A stretch of DNA of 64,000 bases from Asticcacaulis taihuensis (GCF_900100255.1 NZ_FMTS01000002.1:273400-337399), one strand, 5' to 3'. Counted from the stretch's first letter, positions 11,499-21,379 are shown. A program made the numbers and translations. Notes: generated from the letters alone by a model not told the origin.

Positions 11499-13027
11499 CC
11501 GCCCGCCGCTTCCAGACGCTTGAAGGCCTCGGAGGCGCAATTGCGGCGGATAAAGTCCTCATGGGTCGGCAAACCCTTGACCCGATCGAGGACCGCCGAT
11601 CGCCAGCGCCCCAGATGCAGGCGCAGGTCGTCATCGTCCATAGCGTCGGCTGCGGGATGGTAGTCTTCCGGCACCAGCCCCTGACCGGTGAGGATAGCCA
11701 CCCAACTGACTTCGCGGAAAAGTTCGGAATCGCGCCACAGGGTCTGGCAACTGGCACGGAAGACATCCAGCCGGTTCTGCAGGCTTTCCGGGATCGCCAT
11801 CTGCCGGACGTGCCGCCAGAAAGGTGTGTCGTCGCGTTCGGTCACCTTGTAGTGGGCGATAATGAAGTCCTTGATATTGTTATAGGACAATTCGACCTCG
11901 CGGTTATATTCATTGACGATATGCGGATTGAAACCGTGGCGCGGGAACAGCGCCAGGAAGCGGAACACGCCCGACTGAACCAGATGGATGCTGGTCGATT
12001 CCAGCGGCTCCAGGAAACCGCTGGCCAGCCCCAGGGCCACGACGTTCTTGTTCCAGGCCAGGTTGCGGCGACCTGTCACGAAACGCAGGATTTTCGGATC
12101 GGCCAGAGCCTTGCCGTCCAGGCGGCCCAGCAGGGTTTCACAGGCCGCGTCTTCGCTGATGAATTCATCACAGAAAACATAGCCATTGCCGGTGCGGTGC
12201 TGCAACGGGATACGCCACTGCCAGCCGGCCTCACGCGCCGTGGCCCGCGTATAGGGCAGCAGTTCACCAGCACGTTCGCAAGGTACGGCGACGGCACGGT
12301 TCATCGGCAGCCAGTGACTCCAGTCGGTGTAGCCGGTCTTCAGGGTCTGCTCGATCAGCAGCCCCCGGAAGCCGGAGCAATCGATGAACAAATCCCCTTC
12401 GATCACCCGGCCTTTTTCCATCTGGACCGAGGTAATGAAGCCGGTTTCCGGATGCTGGTTGACCGTGACGATCTTGCCTTCCTGACGGACGACTCCGCGC
12501 TTTTCGGCATATTTGCGCAAATACCGGGCATAGAGCGCAGCATCGAACTGGAAGGCATAGTTCACGGGCGGCTTACCGGGTTCGCGCCGGACACGGCCAA
12601 AGCGTCCCTGGAGTGCGGCCTCGGTTTCAGCATTGTATTTGCCGATATCGACCGCGCTCAGGCCCGCCTTGTGGTAATGGCGGAAATAGTAATGCGGGAA
12701 GCTGAAGCCGTCGATTTCAGTGCCGAAAAGACCGAAGGGGTGGAAATAGCTGTGCCCCAGATGCCGCCAATCCTGGAACTGGATGCCCAGCTTGAAAGTG
12801 GCATTGGTTTCGCGGATGAATTCATCCTCATCGAGGCCGAGGAAATAATTATATTCCAGGATCGGCGGGATCGTCGCCTCCCCCACACCGACCGTGCCGA
12901 TGTCCTCGGATTCGATAAGTGTGATATCATAGGCATGACTGCCCAGCGCCTTTATCAGCGCCGCCGCCGCCATCCAGCCGGCGGTGCCGCCGCCGACAAT
13001 AACGATCTTCCTGACCGCTGTTTGCAT
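11495..13027 (-). CDS. FAD-dependent tryptophan-halogenase family protein (intact motifs)
   Basis: The 510-residue protein has every hallmark of PrnA/RebH-type halogenases: the FAD GxGxxG (VGGGTAGW, 11-18), the catalytic lysine Lys79 in ATFKLG, WQWRIP at 269-274, and FLEPLEST with Glu343 and Ser344. The family uses FADH2, O2 and halide to form HOCl/HOBr that is relayed through the lysine to an electron-rich aromatic such as indole or tryptophan. A separate flavin reductase is needed and none is seen here. It is the last of three halogenase-family genes on this strand; 75 bp separate it from the middle one. Substrate and halide preference cannot be told from sequence. Confidence 0.9.
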   Translation of the reverse strand: MQTAVRKIVIVGGGTAGWMAAAALIKALGSHAYDITLIESEDIGTVGVGEATIPPILEYNYFLGLDEDEFIRETNATFKLGIQFQDWRHLGHSYFHPFGLFGTEIDGFSFPHYYFRHYHKAGLSAVDIGKYNAETEAALQGRFGRVRREPGKPPVNYAFQFDAALYARYLRKYAEKRGVVRQEGKIVTVNQHPETGFITSVQMEKGRVIEGDLFIDCSGFRGLLIEQTLKTGYTDWSHWLPMNRAVAVPCERAGELLPYTRATAREAGWQWRIPLQHRTGNGYVFCDEFISEDAACETLLGRLDGKALADPKILRFVTGRRNLAWNKNVVALGLASGFLEPLESTSIHLVQSGVFRFLALFPRHGFNPHIVNEYNREVELSYNNIKDFIIAHYKVTERDDTPFWRHVRQMAIPESLQNRLDVFRASCQTLWRDSELFREVSWVAILTGQGLVPEDYHPAADAMDDDDLRLHLGRWRSAVLDRVKGLPTHEDFIRRNCASEAFKRLEAAGG

Positions 13028-13102
13028 TGATTTTTCCCGGACTTAGATACTTTAAACTCAGTGGTCCTGATCCGTCACGCCGTCGGATCGAAAGCGCCAT
13101 AG

Positions 13103-14605
13103 TCAGGCGCGTATGGGCACGATGCCCAACGTCTCCTCCATCGGCTTCATCGGCTCCACCGCCGCCTTGATAAAGCCGAGCATTTTCTGGAAGTGCTGGA
13201 TGGCCTCCGCGTCGCTGACCTGGTCGGCGAGCGGATCATAGGCTTTCGGAATCAGTCCATGCCCCAGCAGCATGGACAGCCAGTCGTCCTCCTCGAAGGT
13301 TTCGTCATCATAGACCACCAGGTTGCCGCGCGCCTCGAACAGGTCCAGCTTGTAACGCAGGGCGTCCGGCACCTCGATATTGCGGCAGTGATCCCAGAAC
13401 GGCTGATCGAAACGCTGGTTCAGCACATAATGGCAGAGCTGGTAATCGCGGATACGCTCCAGTGATGAATGGACATTGCGGTTGTATTCGGTGCTTTCGA
13501 TGCCACAGTCCCGATCGATCGGAAACAGCGAGATCAGGTGCGACAGGCCCAGCAGGTTGACGTGCATACGCACGCTGTCGATCGGATCGAGAACCGCCGC
13601 CGCCTCGCCGATGGCGACGCAGTTCTTCTCCCAGAACCGGCGGCGCGTGCCGGCGGTGAAGGGGGTGACCACGGCATCGGGGTTGAGCTTCAGGGAGGTA
13701 AAAATGCCCGCCGCCTCATACGCTGCCTCATCGGTCAGGTCGTGGCTGGTATAGACCTGCTGCACCGCCGTGCAGTTACGCAACGGATAAAGCCCGACCC
13801 AGCCGGACCGGAAGGCCGAGACCTGGCTGAACGGCGGCAGGGGTGCCAGGGGCGCGGCATAGGTGGTCATCAGCCGGTCGCAGGGGAACCACTGGCGCCA
13901 CGAATCGAAGCCGACATCCAGCCCCTCGCCAAGCAGGGCGCTTTCGGCGCCCGACGCATCGATGAAGAAATCACCTTCGATGGCCTGGCCGTCGGTCAGG
14001 GTGACCCCGGTGATATCGCCGCTCAGCGTATCACGCGCAACCTCGGCCAGGCGACCGCTTACATGTTTGATTTTTCTGTCCAGCGCCACCGTCTTCAGCA
14101 CATGGCAATAGCCCTGGGCCTCAAGATGATAGGCGTAGTCACAGATGGCGAAGCCGTCGACCGCTTCACCTGGCAGGAAGAAACGGCCATATTTTGCCGC
14201 CACGGCATTGAGGGAAAAGTCCTCGAACTCGGCCTTCAACCCCTGCGCGCGCGCCTTGACCCAATAATGGTGGAAGGACACGCGATTGAGCGGGCGCCCG
14301 TAGGTCGAATAGCCGTGAATGAAGGGCGGCTTGGTTTTCGACCAGTTATTGAAGCGCTGGCCAAGCGTATAGGTGGCGTGCGACGCCTTCATCATCGGCC
14401 CTTCATTGATGCCGATAAGGTTATGATAGGCTTCCTGCTGTTTCAGCGTGGGGTAGACATCACCCGGCCGCAGCAAAGACGGCAATTCGACCACGGTAAT
14501 GTCAAGTCCTGACTGCCCCAGGGCCCGCCACAGCACATTGGCGCTCAGCCAAAGGGCGTCGTCGCGCCCGACGATGACGACCTTTTTGACCGGATGATCA
14601 GACAT
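13103..14605 (-). CDS. Degenerate tryptophan-halogenase paralogue
   Basis: The 500-residue protein aligns with its neighbours almost without gaps, yet key residues are replaced: GGGTAGW becomes GRDDALW (13-19), Lys79 becomes Thr80 in ATYTLG, WxWxIP becomes WVGLYP (269-274), and Glu343 becomes Asp in LDPIDS. It therefore probably neither binds FAD normally nor halogenates. The frame is intact and the length normal, which argues against a decaying pseudogene. Its start overlaps the stop of the upstream intact halogenase by eight bases, so it is likely made in step with it and could be a partner subunit or a binding protein. Confidence 0.85.
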   Translation of the reverse strand: MSDHPVKKVVIVGRDDALWLSANVLWRALGQSGLDITVVELPSLLRPGDVYPTLKQQEAYHNLIGINEGPMMKASHATYTLGQRFNNWSKTKPPFIHGYSTYGRPLNRVSFHHYWVKARAQGLKAEFEDFSLNAVAAKYGRFFLPGEAVDGFAICDYAYHLEAQGYCHVLKTVALDRKIKHVSGRLAEVARDTLSGDITGVTLTDGQAIEGDFFIDASGAESALLGEGLDVGFDSWRQWFPCDRLMTTYAAPLAPLPPFSQVSAFRSGWVGLYPLRNCTAVQQVYTSHDLTDEAAYEAAGIFTSLKLNPDAVVTPFTAGTRRRFWEKNCVAIGEAAAVLDPIDSVRMHVNLLGLSHLISLFPIDRDCGIESTEYNRNVHSSLERIRDYQLCHYVLNQRFDQPFWDHCRNIEVPDALRYKLDLFEARGNLVVYDDETFEEDDWLSMLLGHGLIPKAYDPLADQVSDAEAIQHFQKMLGFIKAAVEPMKPMEETLGIVPIRA

Positions 14606-16145
14606 TGCCGGCCTCCTGCATCATTTTCGCGGAAGGATCGAAGCAGTAGTCGCGCAGGAAATCGGCGTGCGTCGGCAGGACCTCGACATTGACGGCTACC
14701 CGTTCCTGCATCTCCCGCATTTTTTCCAGCATGGCTTCAGTGCTCATATTATCGACCTGGCGATCATAGTTGCGCGGCAGGATGTTCTGGCCCGTATAAA
14801 CCGCTATCCAGCTCGGAGGCGCAAACAAACCATCCCGATAGCGATGGATATGGCCGCGGTGTTTGAAGGTCTCCATCTTCTCGATCAGCGTATCGGGCAC
14901 CGTCATTTCGCGGACATACCGCCACAGGCCGGTCGGGTCTTCCTCGGCCGGCTTCTGATTGGCGTGATAGTGCAGGATCAGGAAATCGCGGACCCGGTCA
15001 TATTCGATATCGATGGTGCGGTTGAATTCGGCCACCAGTTTCGGATCGATGTCCTTGCCCGGAAAGAGGCGCATGACAAAATCGGACGCCATCTGCGCCA
15101 GGTAGATGCTGGTCGATTCAAGCGGTTCGAGGAAACCGCTGGCCAGGCCGATGGCGATGCAGTTCTTGTACCAGGACTGCTTGCGGCGACCGGCGGCGAA
15201 TTTTATCAGACGCGGCTCGGCCTGCGCCTTGCCATCCAGCCCCGCGAGCAGGACTTCGGCGGCTCGGTCCTCGGTAGTGAAGCGACTGGAAAACACGTAT
15301 CCATTGCCGGTGCGGTGCTGGAGCGGAATGCGCCAGGTCCAGCCAGCCTCGCGCGCCGTGGCGCGGGTATAGGGCGTGAAGTCGCCTGCCCGGTCGCAGG
15401 GCACGGCCAGGGCGCGATCGCAAGGCAGCCAGGGCGTCCAGTCTTCCCATGGCACCTTCAGGGTCTGTCCCAGCAGCAGGCTGCGGAAACCGGAGCAATC
15501 GATGAAGAGATCACCCTCGACCACTTCGCCTGAAGCCAGGGTCAGCGACCGGATGAAGCCGTCCTCCGGACGCAGGTTAACTTCGACAACCTTGCCCTCG
15601 GTTCGCTGCAATCCCTTGCTTTCCGCCCAGCGCCGCAGATAGCGGGCATAGAGGACCGCATCAAACTGATAGGCATAGGCGAAGGTGGAGCGCACAGACC
15701 GATCGTCTTCGGACGGAAAATCGAACTTCAGGTTCCGGCAGGCCATAATCGGGAAGGAATAAGATTCCAGGTCACTGTCATGGCCATTGGCGCGCGCCTT
15801 CAGCCAGTACTGGAACAGGGGCACGCCATTAATGGCCTGGCCGTGGATGCCGAAGGGGTGGATATAGCTGTCGCCCTCACGGCCCCAGTTTCGGAAATCG
15901 ATACCCAGCTTGAAGGTGGCATTGGTGTCGCGCATAAATTCGGGCTCGTTCAGGCCCAGGAAATCATTGAAGCTTTTCAATTGCGGCAGGGTGGCCTCAC
16001 CCACGCCGACCGTGCCGATCTCATCCGATTCAATCAGGCGCACGGAGGCGAATTCCGGTTTGAAGCCCTTGATGAAGCCCGCCGCGGTCATCCATCCAGC
16101 AGTGCCGCCGCCCAGGATAACAATTCGGATGGGGTCTTTCTGCAT
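14598..16145 (-). CDS. FAD-dependent tryptophan-halogenase family protein (intact motifs)
   Basis: The 515-residue protein carries LGGGTAGW (11-18), Lys79 in ATFKLG, WTWRIP (269-274) and FLEPLEST with Glu343, the full catalytic set of flavin-dependent halogenases. It is first in the run of three and is preceded by GGAGG about 8 bp before the ATG. It lies 182 bp behind the TonB receptor gene, with a terminator in between. Homologues beside TonB receptors are known in Brevundimonas and Xanthomonas (BrvH and Xcc enzymes), some of which brominate indoles; this gene may do the same. Confidence 0.9.
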   Translation of the reverse strand: MQKDPIRIVILGGGTAGWMTAAGFIKGFKPEFASVRLIESDEIGTVGVGEATLPQLKSFNDFLGLNEPEFMRDTNATFKLGIDFRNWGREGDSYIHPFGIHGQAINGVPLFQYWLKARANGHDSDLESYSFPIMACRNLKFDFPSEDDRSVRSTFAYAYQFDAVLYARYLRRWAESKGLQRTEGKVVEVNLRPEDGFIRSLTLASGEVVEGDLFIDCSGFRSLLLGQTLKVPWEDWTPWLPCDRALAVPCDRAGDFTPYTRATAREAGWTWRIPLQHRTGNGYVFSSRFTTEDRAAEVLLAGLDGKAQAEPRLIKFAAGRRKQSWYKNCIAIGLASGFLEPLESTSIYLAQMASDFVMRLFPGKDIDPKLVAEFNRTIDIEYDRVRDFLILHYHANQKPAEEDPTGLWRYVREMTVPDTLIEKMETFKHRGHIHRYRDGLFAPPSWIAVYTGQNILPRNYDRQVDNMSTEAMLEKMREMQERVAVNVEVLPTHADFLRDYCFDPSAKMMQEAGNV

Positions 16146-16271
16146 GATGCTACGCCTCCACTTTATTCTCTTGTTTCCGGCTCAGCATAACCGGGTTTTC
16201 CCGCGAATGTGCGGTCATTTTCCGCAAGGGTCAAGCGCGTTCAAAGGGCTTGGGCGCGACATAATTGCTAA

Positions 16272-16306
16272 CAAAAAAAGACGCGCCGCCACGGGGCAGC
16301 GCGTCT
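16272..16306 (-). terminator. Rho-independent terminator behind the TonB receptor gene
   Basis: On the minus strand, AGACGCGC (16306-16299) pairs perfectly with GCGCGTCT (16287-16280) across a short loop and is followed by a run of seven T. It lies 22 bp past the receptor's stop codon and before the halogenases, so these are either expressed by read-through or from their own promoter. Confidence 0.85.
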
Positions 16307-16327
16307 CATCAAATGCCTTCCGAAGGA

Positions 16328-19300
16328 TTAGTACTTCAGACGGATCTGAGCCTGGATACGCCGGTCGTTCTTAAACCAGGCGTTCGGCAGGAGGAGCAGA
16401 GGACGATCCGTACCGTCGCTCATCGGACCATCGACCTGCTGCATCAGGACTGTTTCGGTGCTGAGCAAATTGGTGCCTTCCAGCGACATTTCGACATTGT
16501 CGTTGATGCGGTAGGCCACGCGGCCATCGAGGAAGCCCGCGGCACGCTGCCAAATCGGCAGAGCCACGCAGCAGTCCTGACGGGTCACGAGGTACTTGGA
16601 GCGCCAGTTATAGGCCAGACGCGCAGACCACTTGCCCTTTTCGAACATGCCGATCAGGTTGTACGTGGTATCCGACAGACCTTCCAGAGGCAGCTTGGTG
16701 AAGCCCAGGGCCGCCACCGAGGTGCCGCCGCCGGCCTGGCCGGAGGAGCCGTCACCGGAATTGGTGACAACGCCTGTGCTTTCGATGCCGTCATTCTTCA
16801 GCTTGGTGAAGTTGGCCTGGATGCCTAGGCCATTCCACGGCGAGGGCAGGTTGTCGAAGAAGGTCTGATAGGCCACTTCGAAGCCCTTGATCGCGCCACC
16901 GCTGGCATTGACAGGACCGCTGACCTCAACCGGGCGGGTAACGCCGGAATTGGTGAAGTTCTGCACGTACTTGCCGTAGGTGATGTAGTCGTGGAACTGC
17001 TTGTAGAAGCCGGTAAAGGTGAACGAACCGGTCTGCGAGAAGTAGTTCTCGATCGAGAGGTCGAACTGGTCGGCCGTGATCGGCTTCAGATACGGGTTGT
17101 TGGCGTTGGCCGTGAAGCGGGTTTTGGTGCTGACGATATTGCCCGAACTGTCGCAATTGAACGGCGAATTGGCCGAGGTACAATTGTAATCAGAGAACGA
17201 CAGGGACGACGTGCTCGGCAGAGCCATGCTGACGCTGGTATAGTACTTCAGGTTGCCGATATCCGGACGCGACATGGCCTTCGAGGCCGCGAAACGCACG
17301 AACCACTCAGGAGTCAGGCCGAAACGCACGTTGAAGCTGGGCAGCCAGTTCTTATGAGTCACGTCCACCGTATAGGTGTTGGTATCCACCGTGCCGGCAA
17401 ACGCGCGATCTTCAGCCGACACATAGTAGCTCAGGCTGGGGTGCGCTGGCGCGCCCGTTACCGGATCAGCCGGAACGATCGGATCTGTGTCGTAAACCGT
17501 GGTGTTGTGATAGTTCACGCCACCGGCGCTCGCATTATCGGTTTCGACATAGCGGACACCGATATTACCAACCACGGTCACGCCATTGAAGATGGTGGCA
17601 TCAGGGCCGCCAAACTTCAACTGGACATAGGCCGCCTTGGTCTTTTCAGACACATCGGCGATTTCCGCCGGCAGGAAGCAGCGGCTGTCCTCACCCGCAC
17701 GGTGGCAGATGGGCGTCCACTGGTTCGACAGGGTACCATCGGTGTAACGCGGCTGATAGTGCGTGGCATCGAAGGTATTCGCCAGGCCGGTACGGTCCTT
17801 CAGGTTGTTGATATTGAAGAACACGCCGTCGGTGATATTGGTGACATCGCCGCCGTAGAAGTGGCTGTCGAAGGTATGGATGCCGTAGGCATTCTGATCC
17901 GGGAATGCCGAGCCGGTAATGTAGTAGTTGTCGGCATCGTAATTCGACCAGTTGTTGACGACACTGGCCCAGTTATAGGTGGTCCAGCGAACGGTCTGTT
18001 CGCGATCGGCATAACGAACGCCGGCCTTCAGGGTGTTCAGCCACGGCGAATCGAAGCTGTAGGCCAGATCGGCGCGGGTGGCGAATTCATGACCGTCCGA
18101 ATCCGTCACGTGGTCCATGATGAAGTGCTGACGGTAGTTGGCCGGATTGGCGATGCCGCCCGGCGCCAGATACCAGCCCTCGGTGTGAGCGTTGTCGATC
18201 GTGAACTTCGGCACGTCGCCGGTGAAATCGAGCGCGACATCGGCATAGGTCGCCAGTTCAGTCGAGATGTCATAATTGGTCTGGACGGCATCGACATACT
18301 GGATGTCGAAATTGGTCTTCAGACGTTCCGATACATCCCACTTGAAGTTGAACGAGATGTCCTTGGTGTCGTTCAGGCTGTCGCTCCAGCGCGTGTCGTT
18401 GGCATAGCCGCCGGCGCGCTGCGAAGCCGGGCAGGTGGCCGAAGCCTCCCACGAATAGCAGGTGCGCATCAGGCCGTTCGGCGAGGTGGCGCCATCCGGA
18501 GCCGTCCACGAGCCGTACCAGGCACCGTTGCCGTTGACGAGCGTACCCGACTGGATAAAGCCGTTGTCGTCAAACGTACAGTTGGAGACACCGCCCAGGC
18601 ACTGGACGTTATCCGATGTGTAGACATAGTTAATCGGCTGCGCCCAGGCGTCGACGCCGGTCGAGGAGGTGGCGACGTATTCTTCCCACTGCTCACGCTT
18701 CTTCGACTGGTTGTATTGCAGGGTGGCGACCATGGTGTGGTCGTGGTTCTGCCATTGGCCGGCCAGCGAGATGCCGTCACGGACGCGATAATAAGTATTG
18801 TCGCGCAGGGCCGTGGTCATCGGCATATAGCGGCGGTTGGTATCACCCCAGTACGAATTGACGACCGGGACCATGCGGCCCAGGGCGACGCCTTCGGAAT
18901 TGGTGTAGATTTCGGAGTGGGCGCCATTGATCATGAAGCCGAATTCACCGGCCGAGGTATCCCAGCGGTCGGCATAGATGCCCGAAACCGTGCCGGCGCC
19001 CTTCTTGACCAGGTCGCCGTAGGTATATTCGGCGGTGGCGGCCAGGACACGGCCCTTCTGATCGAACGGCAGACGTGTGCGCAGGGAGATCGTGCCGGCG
19101 ATGCCGCCTTCGATCAGATCCGCGGTCTGGTTCTTGTAGACATCGACGCCGCCCATCAGTTCCGGCGACACGTCGGACCAGGAGAGGCCACGCGACGAGT
19201 CGGCGGTGAAGATGTCACGGCCGTTGAATTCCGAACGGACCTGCTGTAGGCCGCGGACGACAACGCCCGACGGTTCGGCCGAGAAGTGCGCGGTATCGCC

Positions 19301-19630
19301 GGTGGCGGCGAAGCGGTTGACCGTGATGCCGGCGACGCGCTGAAGCGCTTCGGCGACCGACTTGTCCGGGAACGAACCGATGTCGTTCGCCGTGATCGAA
19401 TCGACGACCGTGTCGGCGTTCTTCTTGATATCCTGGGCCGATTTCAGGGCCTTGCGGACACCGACGACGACGACTTCCTGCGCCGTATCATCAGAAGCGG
19501 CAGGCTCTGTGGTATCCTGCGCGTAAGCCGGAGCCACCAGAGTGGCGGCCAGGGCCGTTAGCGCAACCATGGACACGCCGCCCTTCAGAAGAGTCAGCCC
19601 GGTCCGGGCCTTAACTCCAAAACTTCTCAT
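16328..19630 (-). CDS. TonB-dependent outer-membrane receptor, 1100 residues
   Basis: The protein starts with a signal peptide (cleavage near AYA-Q), followed by a TonB-box-like EVVVVG, a plug domain (about 60-200; KNADTVVDSITANDIGSFPD, ALQRVAGI) and a large beta-barrel that ends in RLKY, the aromatic C-terminus of outer-membrane barrels. It imports a scarce substrate using TonB energy. In Caulobacterales and Xanthomonas, receptors of this subtype sit with tryptophan halogenases and cupin or SapC genes, often in carbohydrate regulons. A GGGAGAAG ribosome site precedes the ATG, and a hairpin lies in the leader. Confidence 0.93.
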   Translation of the reverse strand: MRSFGVKARTGLTLLKGGVSMVALTALAATLVAPAYAQDTTEPAASDDTAQEVVVVGVRKALKSAQDIKKNADTVVDSITANDIGSFPDKSVAEALQRVAGITVNRFAATGDTAHFSAEPSGVVVRGLQQVRSEFNGRDIFTADSSRGLSWSDVSPELMGGVDVYKNQTADLIEGGIAGTISLRTRLPFDQKGRVLAATAEYTYGDLVKKGAGTVSGIYADRWDTSAGEFGFMINGAHSEIYTNSEGVALGRMVPVVNSYWGDTNRRYMPMTTALRDNTYYRVRDGISLAGQWQNHDHTMVATLQYNQSKKREQWEEYVATSSTGVDAWAQPINYVYTSDNVQCLGGVSNCTFDDNGFIQSGTLVNGNGAWYGSWTAPDGATSPNGLMRTCYSWEASATCPASQRAGGYANDTRWSDSLNDTKDISFNFKWDVSERLKTNFDIQYVDAVQTNYDISTELATYADVALDFTGDVPKFTIDNAHTEGWYLAPGGIANPANYRQHFIMDHVTDSDGHEFATRADLAYSFDSPWLNTLKAGVRYADREQTVRWTTYNWASVVNNWSNYDADNYYITGSAFPDQNAYGIHTFDSHFYGGDVTNITDGVFFNINNLKDRTGLANTFDATHYQPRYTDGTLSNQWTPICHRAGEDSRCFLPAEIADVSEKTKAAYVQLKFGGPDATIFNGVTVVGNIGVRYVETDNASAGGVNYHNTTVYDTDPIVPADPVTGAPAHPSLSYYVSAEDRAFAGTVDTNTYTVDVTHKNWLPSFNVRFGLTPEWFVRFAASKAMSRPDIGNLKYYTSVSMALPSTSSLSFSDYNCTSANSPFNCDSSGNIVSTKTRFTANANNPYLKPITADQFDLSIENYFSQTGSFTFTGFYKQFHDYITYGKYVQNFTNSGVTRPVEVSGPVNASGGAIKGFEVAYQTFFDNLPSPWNGLGIQANFTKLKNDGIESTGVVTNSGDGSSGQAGGGTSVAALGFTKLPLEGLSDTTYNLIGMFEKGKWSARLAYNWRSKYLVTRQDCCVALPIWQRAAGFLDGRVAYRINDNVEMSLEGTNLLSTETVLMQQVDGPMSDGTDRPLLLLPNAWFKNDRRIQAQIRLKY

Positions 19631-19655
19631 ACTTTCTTCTCCCTAATTGTCATTG

Positions 19656-19679
19656 CCGGCAGACCCGAGATTCTGCCGG
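19656..19679 (-). promoter_or_regulatory. Hairpin in the TonB-receptor mRNA leader
   Basis: CCGGCAGA (19656-19663) and TCTGCCGG (19672-19679) form a perfect 8-bp stem with an 8-nt loop, 26 bases upstream of the receptor ATG. It could affect mRNA stability or translation. There is no T run, so it is not a terminator. Confidence 0.5.
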
Positions 19680-19780
19680 TGAGACCGCTGTACAAAAAAC
19701 AATCTGATTGAGGTTATGCGATCTGAGCCTGACGGATTTGGCACTACTGCACGCTTGAAATTATTGCCTTGATTCCACTT

Positions 19781-19798
19781 TTTGACTTTAGCGTCAAA
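19781..19798. promoter_or_regulatory. Palindrome TTTGAC-N6-GTCAAA, possible operator
   Basis: A perfect 6-bp dyad with a 6-bp spacer lies about 150 bp upstream of the receptor start within the shared promoter region. TTGAC also resembles a -35 element. No LacI-type operator is recognisable here. Confidence 0.4.
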
Positions 19799-20310
19799 TA
19801 TCAATGTTATCTAAGGCCGCGTGTCATTATAAATACCGAAAATGACCCCTGGATGCGTCTCAACCTGATTTATTATTTCGTATTTATTTTTTTACCGAAC
19901 TGTTGACCGAATATCCAGCCACATTATGACATTTCCGCCATAATCCACGCCGACAATGGCGCGAATGTCACACTCGACCTAACACTTTGAAACATCAATC
20001 CAGCCCCGCCGCCTTCCCAAAACCAAAAAATCACAACTGCACCGAATTTTCAAATATCTGTTTTCGCTTGTCTTTTTCAAAATTTCCGCGAAATGCAAAC
20101 CGGCACTTCGGGACACGCGCCGCTCGCTGTCGGCAGAGACACGCGGCGACACACGTTAATGAAATATGACACTCCAAATCCTGTAGACAGGTCAATATAA
20201 TTGATTTTTCAGGCAAGTTTTCATTGCGCAGCCCTGCTTTTACCGGAAAATATGATCGTGGCCGATCGCCTGTGGATGCGCCTCAACTCGTCAGCTCAAA
20301 GTTTAACCTT

Positions 20311-21342
20311 ATGTCAAAAACAGTCGCCCTGCCCCCATTTCCCGGTGTCGAAACTCTAGTGCGTCCTTCACCAGAGCGTCTTTCGACTCTGGTGACCGAT
20401 GGCAGACCCGTTCTGATGAAGGGGCTTGTTGCGCACTGGCCGGCGGTCAAGGCTGGACAGGACGGGACACAAGCAGTTGCCGCCTATCTGAAGGGGCTGG
20501 ATAACGGTCATCCGGCCAGCGTGTTGGAGGCAAATAACGCCATCAAGGGCCGCTTCGCCTATGGTCCGGACATGAGCGACTTCAACTTTCATCGCCGTCT
20601 CAAGCCCGTCTCGGCCGGGATAGACCAGATCCTGGCCGCCGCGGCGCACCCGAATCCCCCCTGGATCTATATCCAGTCAACCGAAACCCGGCTGCACCTG
20701 CCGCGGTTCGTGGCCGAAAATCCCTGCCCCATCCTGCCGCCGGCCGTCCAGCCGCGCATCTGGATCAGCAATGCGACACGCGCGCAGACGCATAATGACA
20801 ATGATCACAATATTGCCTGCGTGGCGGCCGGGCGCCGCCGCTTTACCCTCTTTCCGCCCGAGCAGGTGGCCAATCTTTATATCGGGCCGATGGACCATAC
20901 GCCTTCGGGGCGCGCCATTTCCCTGGCCAGTCTTGAAGAGCCCGATTTCGAGCGCTTCCCCCGGTTTGCCGAGGCCCTGAAAACGGCGGTCGTGGCCGAA
21001 CTGGAGCCAGGCGACGCGCTTTATGTGCCGAAATACTGGTGGCACCATGTCCAGTCGCTCGACACCTTCAATGTGCTGATCAATTACTGGTGGGGCAACA
21101 GCGCCCCCACGGCCGAGAACCCGATGGCGGCTTTCCTGGCTGCACTGCTGGCGCTGAAGGACATTTCACCGGCCGACAAGCACTACTGGAAGGCCATGTT
21201 CGACCACTACATTTTCCAGACCGAGGGCGATCCGGTGGCGCATATCCCGCCGGCGCACCAAGGCGGACTTGGCAAGCCGACCGTGAAGACGCGCGCGGAA
21301 ATTCTCGCCGCCCTGAAGGCGCTGGTCGACGGACGTGGTTAA
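20311..21342 (+). CDS. Cupin-like (cupin_8/JmjC-type) protein
   Basis: The 343-residue protein resembles the cupin_8 family (related to FIH and JmjC hydroxylases). The iron site appears as His161-x-Asp163 in THNDNDHN, with a later histidine in YWWHHVQS; FTLFPPEQVANLYIGP is typical of the family. Such proteins hydroxylate proteins or small molecules with 2-oxoglutarate and O2. The ATG at 20311 starts where conservation begins; the frame is open 29 codons further up without support. It is divergent from the TonB receptor, a pairing common in related genomes. Confidence 0.85.
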   Translation: MSKTVALPPFPGVETLVRPSPERLSTLVTDGRPVLMKGLVAHWPAVKAGQDGTQAVAAYLKGLDNGHPASVLEANNAIKGRFAYGPDMSDFNFHRRLKPVSAGIDQILAAAAHPNPPWIYIQSTETRLHLPRFVAENPCPILPPAVQPRIWISNATRAQTHNDNDHNIACVAAGRRRFTLFPPEQVANLYIGPMDHTPSGRAISLASLEEPDFERFPRFAEALKTAVVAELEPGDALYVPKYWWHHVQSLDTFNVLINYWWGNSAPTAENPMAAFLAALLALKDISPADKHYWKAMFDHYIFQTEGDPVAHIPPAHQGGLGKPTVKTRAEILAALKALVDGRG

Positions 21343-21379
21343 TATTCAACCGTTGTTTCTGTTAACTAATTTATGAAAA

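Larger units (their letters stand above)
19631..20310. other. 680-bp AT-rich divergent intergenic region
   Basis: This gap separates the TonB receptor (minus) from the cupin-like gene (plus). It is much richer in A and T than its surroundings and must contain both promoters. I see the leader hairpin at 19656-19679 and the palindrome at 19781-19798 but no credible gene, tRNA or known riboswitch. Confidence 0.7.

Noticed and set aside
16991-19249. 752-codon frame antisense to the TonB receptor
   Set aside because: Rich in Arg, Gly and Val with no recognisable fold; a shadow of the receptor gene.
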